From the NCBI RefSeq assembly GCF_032391395.1, contig NZ_CP135916.1, positions 3,193,001 to 3,257,000 on the forward strand: a stretch of 64,000 nucleotides of DNA, given 5' to 3'. Each line of letters begins with the position of its first letter. Within the stretch, counting starts at the first letter, position 1. The stretch comes from Sphingomonas sp. Y38-1Y. GTDB lineage: Bacteria; Pseudomonadota; Alphaproteobacteria; Sphingomonadales; Sphingomonadaceae. The position numbers and the translations under genes were made by a program. Below the pieces are notes generated by a model. It saw nothing but the letters and a program-made list of their open reading frames with translations. It ran no database searches and was not told the DNA's origin. Of the stretch, positions 57,993-64,000 are shown piece after piece.

Positions 57993-59057
57993 CTATTTCC
58001 GGAAGATCGCCTTGGTCCCCGGCTTGACCATCAGCGCCAGCCGCGCCGCATCCCAGTTGGTCAGGCGGATGCAGCCATTGCTTTCGGTCTTGCCGATATT
58101 CTGCGGTTCGGGCGTGCCGTGAATGCCGTAATGCGGCTTGGACAGGTCCATCCACACGACGCCGACCGGGTTGTTGGGACCGGGCGGCACCACCGCTTCC
58201 TTGGCGCCGGGCTTCGATCCGGCGATCAGCTCGGGCTGGAACTTCCAGTCGGGATTGAACGCGGTGCCCTTGATCGTCCATTCGCCGATCGGCAGCGGAA
58301 ACTCGGCCGATCCCATCGTCGCAGGGAATTGCGCGATCACGCGGTCCTCGGCGTTCATCACCTTGAGCACGCCCTCGCTCTCGTCGACGACGACGTGATC
58401 GGCGGTCGGCTGGCGCGCATCGACGTTGAGATAGGCGACGGTCCGCTTCCAGGTCGCATCATCGATGTCATAGTCGCGCGACGAGGGCAGTGCGTTCGGC
58501 ACGACGATCTGCTGCCCGGCCTTGAGCGGCGTTTCCCGACTGTTGAGCGCCACCAGCACCTCGGGCGAGGTATGGAACATCTCGGCCAGCTTCTCGAGCG
58601 GCGAGCGATAGGCGAGGCCCGGGAGCTTGGCCTGCTCGCTGTAGTCCTTGGGGATCGGGTTGACGAACGGCCCGGCGATCATCTGCGGCGCGAGGGTGAT
58701 CGTTTTGACCGGCTCGACCGCCTCGAACCGCGAGAGCGCCTGCACCGTCGGCGCGTCGAGCCGGCCTGTCAGGCCAAGGCCGCGGCTCTCCTGGAACCCG
58801 CGGATCGCGCCCTTGAACCCGACGCTGTTCTTGCCGTCGAGCAGGCCCGACGAGAAGCCGAGCTTGGACAGGATGACCTGCGCCTTCAGCGTGTTGAGGT
58901 CGACCGGCGATTTGGCCGGTGCCGCCGCCTGACCCCTGGTTTCGGGCGCCTGCGCCTCCGCGATCGGCGTGCCGGCAAAGCCCAGCGCTGCGGCGAAGAC
59001 GGTCGCGAGCCCGACGGCGCCCATCAGCGCGCGATCGAAATGTCCAATGTGCCCCAT
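57993..59057 (-). CDS. L,D-transpeptidase (YkuD) with peptidoglycan-binding domain
   Basis: 354 residues. Signal peptide (cleavage near IAEAQA, residue ~36), a PG-binding-1-like helical domain (~52-110; LKAQVILSKLGFSSGLLDG), a LysM-like part (VLVALNSRETPLKAGQQIVVPN, ~168-190), and a YkuD catalytic domain (~220-350). The active site HGTPEPQNIGKTESNGCIRL contains the nucleophilic cysteine in SNGC, a variant of the SHGC form common in this clade. It forms 3-3 cross-links or attaches proteins to peptidoglycan. Co-directional with the M23 gene. Confidence 0.94.
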   Translation of the reverse strand: MGHIGHFDRALMGAVGLATVFAAALGFAGTPIAEAQAPETRGQAAAPAKSPVDLNTLKAQVILSKLGFSSGLLDGKNSVGFKGAIRGFQESRGLGLTGRLDAPTVQALSRFEAVEPVKTITLAPQMIAGPFVNPIPKDYSEQAKLPGLAYRSPLEKLAEMFHTSPEVLVALNSRETPLKAGQQIVVPNALPSSRDYDIDDATWKRTVAYLNVDARQPTADHVVVDESEGVLKVMNAEDRVIAQFPATMGSAEFPLPIGEWTIKGTAFNPDWKFQPELIAGSKPGAKEAVVPPGPNNPVGVVWMDLSKPHYGIHGTPEPQNIGKTESNGCIRLTNWDAARLALMVKPGTKAIFRK

Positions 59058-59113
59058 GCTCGATGCCTCCTTGGCCGAAACGAACGAGCGGGACTCACCT
59101 TTGTTGCATGAAC

Positions 59114-59800
59114 CTACGCCAACAGCGACGCGAACGCCTTGACCGCCGCTGCCTCGTCACCGCTCCAGACCGAGCCTGAAACCGCCAGGAAATCGGCGCC
59201 TGCCTCGACCAGCGGGCGGGCATTATCGGGAGTGATGCCGCCGATCGCGACGCAGGGCACCTCGAACAGCGCCGACCACCAGGACAGGATGACCGGCTCG
59301 GGCCGATGGCTCACCGCCTTGGTGCTGGTCTCGTAGAAGCTGCCGAACGCGACATAGTCGGCGCCCGCCTCCCCCGCCTCCATCGCCAGGTGGCGGCTGT
59401 CGTGACAGGTCACGCCGACCTGTGCCGCCGGGCCGAGCGCCGCGCGCGCCTCGCGGACGTCGCCATCGCCCTGCCCCAAATGGACGCCGTCGGCACCGAG
59501 CCGCTTGGCGAGGCCGATCGAGTCGTTGACGATGAACGCGACCTCGCGCGTCTCGCAAAGCCGCTGGAGCGGTTCGGCAAGCGCCGCGGCCTTGTGCTGG
59601 TCGATGCCCTTCACCCGGAACTGGAACGCCGCGACCGGCCCGGCATCGAGCGCGCGGGCCAGCCGATCGGGGAACTCGCCGCCGACGTCCAGCGGAGAGA
59701 CGAGGTAGAGCTGGCATGGCGGCCGGCGATCGTCGCGTTTGAAGCGCGCGGCGAAATCGGGGTCAAGCGGGCCGAGGGGATCGTCTTCGAGATCGGTCAT
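59114..59800 (-). CDS. thiE: Thiamine-phosphate synthase family protein
   Basis: 228 residues, TIM barrel joining HMP-PP and thiazole phosphate. Motifs: FQFRVKGIDQ, FIVNDSIGLAKRLGADGVHL followed by GQGD, ADYVAFGSFYETSTK, and GGITPDNARPLVEAGADFLAV. An N-terminal extension of ~30 residues precedes the barrel. The canonical QxRxK start motif is present as QFRVKG. No other thiamine gene is adjacent. Confidence 0.9.
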   Translation of the reverse strand: MTDLEDDPLGPLDPDFAARFKRDDRRPPCQLYLVSPLDVGGEFPDRLARALDAGPVAAFQFRVKGIDQHKAAALAEPLQRLCETREVAFIVNDSIGLAKRLGADGVHLGQGDGDVREARAALGPAAQVGVTCHDSRHLAMEAGEAGADYVAFGSFYETSTKAVSHRPEPVILSWWSALFEVPCVAIGGITPDNARPLVEAGADFLAVSGSVWSGDEAAAVKAFASLLA

Positions 59801-59842
59801 CGCCGCGGGTTAGTGCGATGGGGGCGGTTATGGAAGCACTCC

Positions 59843-59924
59843 CGTCATCCCGGCCCCGAGCCGGGATCCCGCTTCTTCTCTGACGCCCGAAGAAGCGGGA
59901 CCCCGGATCAAGTCCGGGGTGGCG
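59843..59924. repeat. Palindromic repeat, family C
   Basis: Left CGTCATCCCGGCCCCGAGCC... with GGGATCCCGCTTCTTC and right GAAGAAGCGGGACCCCGGAT ... GGGGTGGCG (59924) pair over about 35 bases. Same family as 24708. It lies between thiE and the aldolase gene. Confidence 0.85.
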
Positions 59925-59936
59925 AAGAATGGACCC

Positions 59937-59960
59937 GTGCTCCCGTCTCAGCGGGAGCAC
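59937..59960. repeat. Short palindrome, family D
   Basis: GTGCTCCCG (59937) ... CGGGAGCAC (59960) is a perfect 10-bp-stem hairpin seven bases past the aldolase stop. It is identical at its ends to the D element at 20165. Confidence 0.75.
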
Positions 59961-59966
59961 GAGGCA

Positions 59967-60875
59967 TCACGCCGCCAGCGCGACCTTCTTCGTCGACGCC
60001 GCGTGGATCTCGTCGATCGCGCCGCCCAGCGCGGCGTCGAACTCCGCCTCGCTCATCTGCGCGCGCAGATCCTCGAGCAGCGCGCGGCTGAAGCTGGCGA
60101 TCATGCCGCGGTTCTTGGCAAGCTCGGCGCAGGCCTGCGGCCGGGCGAACCCGCCCGACAGCGCGACGACGCGCAGGACGCGCGGATGGTCGACCAGCGC
60201 GTCGAACAGACCCGCCTCGGCCGGAATCGACAGCTTCAGCATCACCTTGTCGTCGCCCGGCATCGCGTCCAGCGCCTTGAGGAGCTCGTCCTTCAGGATG
60301 CGGTCGGCCTGCGCGCGCTCGGGGCTCTTGATGTTGACCTCGGGCTCGATGATCGGGACGAGGCCGGCGGCGAGCACCTGGCGCGCCACCTCGAACTGCT
60401 GCGCGACCACCGCGGCGATGCCGGCGGGGTTGGCCAGGTTAATGACCGAGCGCTCCTTGGTCCCGAACACGCCAAGGTCGGCGGCGCGCGACAGCAGTCC
60501 GTCGAGGCCGTCGATCGGCTTCATCAGCTGGACGCCGTCGGCTTCCGCCTCCAGCCCTTTGTCGATCTTGATGAAGGGAACGACGCCGCGCTCGATCAGC
60601 GCCGTCGGAGTCGGCTTGCCGGCGACCTGGCCGTCCATCGTCCGCTCGAACAGGATCGCGCCCAGCACCTTGTCGCCGTTGAACGACGGCGCGGTGATGA
60701 TCCGCGCGCGCATCCCGTGGATCAGCGCGAACATCGCGTCGTCGCCGTCCCAGGCGCCCTCCTCGATGCCATAGCCCTTGAGCGCCTTGGGCGTCGAACC
60801 ACCCGACTGGTCGAGCGCGGCGATGAAGCCCTCGCCGCCTTCGATCCGCGCCGTCATCTGGGCCTTGTCCATCAT
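59967..60875 (-). CDS. Class I fructose-bisphosphate aldolase
   Basis: 302 residues, the DhnA-unlike class I aldolase found in many alphaproteobacteria; splits fructose-1,6-bisphosphate by a Schiff-base lysine. Motifs: AALDQSGGSTPKALKGYGI near the N terminus, GVVPFIKIDKGLE, GLVPIIEPEVNI and VMLKLSIPAE (the candidate Schiff-base lysine is in LKLS). The ATG at 60875 follows GGGGATG; an upstream in-frame start at 60935 lacks family support. It follows the HerA-type gene on the same strand. Confidence 0.92.
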   Translation of the reverse strand: MMDKAQMTARIEGGEGFIAALDQSGGSTPKALKGYGIEEGAWDGDDAMFALIHGMRARIITAPSFNGDKVLGAILFERTMDGQVAGKPTPTALIERGVVPFIKIDKGLEAEADGVQLMKPIDGLDGLLSRAADLGVFGTKERSVINLANPAGIAAVVAQQFEVARQVLAAGLVPIIEPEVNIKSPERAQADRILKDELLKALDAMPGDDKVMLKLSIPAEAGLFDALVDHPRVLRVVALSGGFARPQACAELAKNRGMIASFSRALLEDLRAQMSEAEFDAALGGAIDEIHAASTKKVALAA

Positions 60876-60953
60876 CTCATCCCCGCTTTGCATACGTATG
60901 CCGCGCCGCTTAGCGGGTGCAGCAACGACGGGCAATGGCTCGTCCGGAGCGGA

Positions 60954-62669
60954 CTATTGCCGCTGGCTGCGCCAGCGCTTGATCGTGCGCTGGAGCGAGG
61001 CTTCCTCGCCGCCGGACTGGCGCCAGAGCTGCGTGAAGGAGGGGTCGGCAGAGGCGGGGCGCAGCGCTTCCTCCAGGTCGTCGAACTGGACGCGGATCGG
61101 CGTCGCCACACCCTCGCCGCAGATGATACATTCGCGGTTGCGAAGCGCCGGAATCGAATCGAGGAAGCCGCGCGCGCCCTCGGGCATCGCCGCGCGGACG
61201 AACGCCTGGTCGCGATCGTTGTTGAGGCGCATCGTGATGATCGTACCGCACTGCGACAGCACGCCTTCGGCCAGGTCCGATGGCCGCTGGGTGATGAGGC
61301 CGAGGGACACGCCGTACTTTCGCCCTTCCTTGGCGATCCGGCTGAGGATGCGGCCGACCGACGATCCATCGGCGTTGCGCTCGTTGGGGACGTAGCGGTG
61401 CGCTTCCTCGCAGACGAGCAGGATCGGCCGCATCGCCTCGCCGCGCGACCAGATCGCATAGTCGAACACCATTCGACTCAGCACCGCGACGACCACCGAG
61501 GTGATCTCGCTCGGCACGCCCGACACGTCGATGATCGAGATCGGCTTGCCCTCGGCCGGCAGGCGGAACATCCGCGCCAGAAACGTCGCCATCGTGTCGG
61601 CGACGAGCATGCCGGAGAACATGAAGGTATAGCGCGGGTCGCCCTTCACCTCCTCGATCTTGGTCTTGAGCCGCAGATAGGGCGTGGTGTCGCCCGCGCG
61701 GTCCATCTTGCCCATTTCCTGCGTGATCTGGGTCGTCAGGTCGCTGAGCAGATAGGGGATGGGCGAATCGACCGTCAGCTTGACGTCGGCGGCCAGCCGG
61801 TTCTTGCCGCGCGCGGCGAGCAGGCACTTGGCGAGGATGTCGGCATCGAGCTGCCGTTGCGCGCCCTCGTTGGTCAGGAACACCTCGCAATGTTCCTCGA
61901 AGTTCATCAGCCAGTACGGCATCGCCAGATTGCCGACGTCGAAGATCGCCCCGCGCGACGCGAACGCCGCGGCATATTCGCCGTGCGGATCGATCATCAC
62001 GATATGACCCTGTGGCGCCGCCTCGCAGATGCGGTGGAGGATCAGCGCGGCGCTGGTCGACTTGCCGGTACCGGTCGAGCCCAGGAGCGCGAAATGCTTG
62101 CCCAGCATCGCGTCGACATAGAGCGCCGCCTTGATGTCGCGCGTCGGATAGACGGTGCCGATCTTCACGTTGGGCCGGTCGTCGGTCTGATAGACCTGGC
62201 GAAGGTCGCTGGTCGACACCGGCAGCACCTCTGCCCCCGGCGTCGGATAGCGGGTGACGCCGCGGCGGAAGCGATAGAGCTTGCCGGTCAGCTTCTCTTC
62301 GTCGCCCTCGCCCAAAAAGTCGATCTGCGCGGCGACGTCGGCATGGCCGTCCTCGGTCAGGCGGAGCGTGCGGACGCTGGCGATCAGCCAGGTGGCGCCG
62401 CAACGGATCTTGACCAGGCTGCCGACCTGTCCCGCCGTCGCCAGCGTCTCGTCCTCATGGTCGCGCATCCCCTCGATCGCGGCGCGGTCGAAGGTGACGC
62501 GGCTGCCCGCGCCTGAAATCTCGGTGACGATGCCGATCGGCGGGGCTTGGACCGTGACGGCCACGGATCCGGCACCCGCACCGGCGGGCTCGGCCTGCTC
62601 GAAAGCATGGCGATGCTGCATGTCCGCCATGCGTAAAAGGCCCTCGCCGTCCATCTCACGCAAGGCCAT
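60954..62669 (-). CDS. herA: HerA-type hexameric ATPase (DUF87)
   Basis: 571 residues. An N-terminal HAS-barrel (~40-145; PIGIVTEISGAGSRVTFD) is followed by a FtsK/HerA ATPase with Walker A LLGSTGTGKSTSAAL, MIDPHGEY, Walker B ILLVCEEAHRYVPNE and LGLITQRPSDL with the arginine-finger region. HerA translocates DNA, usually with the nuclease NurA in archaea. Here the neighbours are an aldolase and a TIGR02186 protein, with no NurA, SIR2 or DUF4297 partner. The start is ATG 62669; later in-frame ATGs at 62654 or 62627 are possible. Confidence 0.92.
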   Translation of the reverse strand: MALREMDGEGLLRMADMQHRHAFEQAEPAGAGAGSVAVTVQAPPIGIVTEISGAGSRVTFDRAAIEGMRDHEDETLATAGQVGSLVKIRCGATWLIASVRTLRLTEDGHADVAAQIDFLGEGDEEKLTGKLYRFRRGVTRYPTPGAEVLPVSTSDLRQVYQTDDRPNVKIGTVYPTRDIKAALYVDAMLGKHFALLGSTGTGKSTSAALILHRICEAAPQGHIVMIDPHGEYAAAFASRGAIFDVGNLAMPYWLMNFEEHCEVFLTNEGAQRQLDADILAKCLLAARGKNRLAADVKLTVDSPIPYLLSDLTTQITQEMGKMDRAGDTTPYLRLKTKIEEVKGDPRYTFMFSGMLVADTMATFLARMFRLPAEGKPISIIDVSGVPSEITSVVVAVLSRMVFDYAIWSRGEAMRPILLVCEEAHRYVPNERNADGSSVGRILSRIAKEGRKYGVSLGLITQRPSDLAEGVLSQCGTIITMRLNNDRDQAFVRAAMPEGARGFLDSIPALRNRECIICGEGVATPIRVQFDDLEEALRPASADPSFTQLWRQSGGEEASLQRTIKRWRSQRQ

Positions 62670-62722
62670 ACCAAAGCGGAGGTAAATTTTGCGTTGGTGA
62701 GGTTTCGGCGAACGCGATTCGT

Positions 62723-63487
62723 TCAGAACCGCCGCCAGAGCGCCCCCGCGCCCCAGCCGAAGCCGACCGACAGCAGCACCGCGACCAACCCATAGACGAT
62801 CGCATGGTTCTGCGCCGCCGCCGCGACAAACCGCTCGAACCCCGACTTGCGGATGTCGATCTCACGCACCGCGGCGGCCAGCACGCGGCCGTCGCGGATC
62901 AGGAAGGTCTCGGCCGTGAACCGCCCGACCGGCACGCGCGCGGGGATTGCGATGCGCGCGCGATAGAGGACGCCGTCGGTGATCTCGACCGCGCCCGGCG
63001 CCTCCACGTACAGCCCGTTGCGCCGCCGCTGTTCGACCAGCCCGCGAACGAAGCGGTCCTGCACCAGTTGAGGCTCGCTGCCGATCGGCGAGAGCTGGAG
63101 GCTGTCGAGCCCCAATTCGTAGATCGCGCGCGTCCGCGTATCGACGATCGACTTGACCGGCCGGGACGAGGCGATCGCATAATAGGACGGCGCCGACCGA
63201 TAGCGCATCGCCTCTGCATTGACCCAGATGCCGGCGACCTTCTGCTTTTCGCGCATCAGGATCGACTGGCTCGGCCCCTTCACCACTACGACGATGTCGG
63301 CGGGCCGCTCCGCCGCCGCGCGGTCGGGATAGAGGATCGCCCCGAACAGCAGCAGGTCGGCGCCGGTGAAGCTGTAGACGATCTCGATCTCGCGCTGCGA
63401 CGCGTCGGGAACGAGCAGGGGCGCGTCCGCCTGACCCAGCAGCAGCGGCGCGAGCGCGAGCGCGGCCAGTCGCTTGAGGCGTCTCAC
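62723..63487 (-). CDS. TIGR02186 family membrane-anchored protein
   Basis: 254 residues. Signal peptide at the N terminus, an all-beta extracytoplasmic middle (SFTGADLLLFGAILYP, DIVVVVKGPSQSILMREK, VAGIWVN), and one C-terminal membrane helix (~230-248, IVYGLVAVLLSVGFGWGA). This family is nearly always next to a TauE/SafE permease, as here, and is thought to assist anion export. The GTG at 63487 overlaps the permease stop (GTGA). Confidence 0.9.
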   Translation of the reverse strand: MRRLKRLAALALAPLLLGQADAPLLVPDASQREIEIVYSFTGADLLLFGAILYPDRAAAERPADIVVVVKGPSQSILMREKQKVAGIWVNAEAMRYRSAPSYYAIASSRPVKSIVDTRTRAIYELGLDSLQLSPIGSEPQLVQDRFVRGLVEQRRRNGLYVEAPGAVEITDGVLYRARIAIPARVPVGRFTAETFLIRDGRVLAAAVREIDIRKSGFERFVAAAAQNHAIVYGLVAVLLSVGFGWGAGALWRRF

Positions 63488-64000
63488 GCGAGCTCGACCG
63501 AATAGAGCTCGCCCGGCCGCCAGCCGAGCCCCAGCGCCATCCGCAGCGCGACCGCGAGCACGATCAGCGCGAGCGCCAGGCGAAGCTGCTCGGGCTTCAG
63601 CCGCGACGCAAAGCGCGTACCGAGCTGCGCGCCCGCGACCGAACCGATCAGCAGCAGCACGGCGAGCACGATGTCGACCGCCCGCGTCGTCGTCGCATGC
63701 ACCATCGTCGCCGCGGCGGTGGTGAACAGGATCTGGAACAGGCTCGTCCCCACCACCACCTGCGCGCCCATGCCCAGCAGATAGATCATCGCGGGGACGA
63801 GGAAGAAGCCGCCGCCGACGCCCAGCAGCATCGTCAGCACACCCGTCAAGAGACCCAGCAACAAGGGCGCGAGCGGCGAGATGTAGAGCCCCGAGCGATA
63901 GAAGCGCCAGCGCAGCGGCAGCGAGGCGATCAGCGGATGGTGCCGCCGCCGCGCCGCGCGCACCGACTCGCCGCGCCGCCCCGCCCGGATCGTGCCGAGC
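63484..64000 (-). CDS. TauE/SafE family sulfite/anion exporter (5' part missing)
   Basis: The C-terminal ~171 residues of a membrane permease; the frame stays open through the right edge of the window. Visible: LAPLLLGLLTGVLTMLLGVGGGFFLVPAMIYLLG, the second half-repeat start of the TauE fold, then HATTTRAVDIVLAVLLLIGSVAGAQLGTR. Family members export sulfite, sulfoacetate or related anions. It is coupled to TIGR02186 by overlap. Confidence 0.9.
   Translation of the reverse strand, partial: LGTIRAGRRGESVRAARRRHHPLIASLPLRWRFYRSGLYISPLAPLLLGLLTGVLTMLLGVGGGFFLVPAMIYLLGMGAQVVVGTSLFQILFTTAAATMVHATTTRAVDIVLAVLLLIGSVAGAQLGTRFASRLKPEQLRLALALIVLAVALRMALGLGWRPGELYSVELA

Noticed and set aside
60954..62669. 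HerA-based antiphage defence system
   Set aside because: Defence HerA genes sit beside NurA, SIR2 or DUF4297 effectors. The neighbours here are metabolic, so a stand-alone housekeeping ATPase is more likely.

Overview
The window is a gene-dense, high-GC chromosomal segment. Gene content and order point to an alphaproteobacterium of the Sphingomonas group. The supporting features are a SapC / flavin halogenase / TonB-receptor set, the conserved run valS-popZ-tolC-pcm, a complete 14-gene nuo operon followed by birA-coaX-rnj-DUF1467, and many short palindromic repeats in the gaps between genes. I see no rRNA, tRNA, CRISPR array, transposase or phage gene. No gene-free stretch exceeds 300 bases.

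Layout. 1-5150: sapC (cut by the left edge), a flavin-dependent halogenase and a large TonB-dependent receptor, transcribed leftward from a region with two GAACGTTC palindromes; this looks like a nutrient (probably glycan) uptake locus. 5157-9097: a small membrane protein, an MFS transporter, a Dps-like protein, a degenerate GDT1-like membrane protein, rpmG with a clear terminator, and a Crp/Fnr regulator. 9196-14550: rpoN (interrupted by an apparent one-base frameshift), lptB, metK behind a striking palindrome, and lnt. 14790-20028: a peptide-use cluster (oligopeptidase B, amino-acid permease, divergent Xaa-Pro aminopeptidase). 20247-24616: pgi, alr and an MHS-type transporter. 24806-35764: valS carrying an in-frame palindromic repeat, a LOV-domain hybrid histidine kinase, a PopZ-like polar protein, TolC, Pcm, an Hpt-like protein lacking its histidine, a TipN-like coiled-coil membrane protein and a secreted DUF1080 protein.

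35933-54853 is one long leftward block. It starts with nuoA-N, in which nearly all genes overlap or touch, and runs on through birA, coaX, rnj and DUF1467. Two extra genes sit inside the nuo operon. One is a 52-residue hydrophobic protein between nuoE and nuoF; the other is a 199-residue exported protein, built as a tandem duplication, between nuoF and nuoG. Both are joined to their neighbours by overlapping start and stop codons. I regard them, with the palindromic repeat inside valS, as the most novel observations here.

55033-64000: suhB, efp, a LysE-type exporter, two envelope enzymes (M23 peptidase, L,D-transpeptidase), thiE, class I aldolase, a HerA-type ATPase, and a TIGR02186 protein coupled to a TauE/SafE permease cut by the right edge. 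Several palindromic repeat families recur between genes throughout the window; one copy lies in frame within valS.
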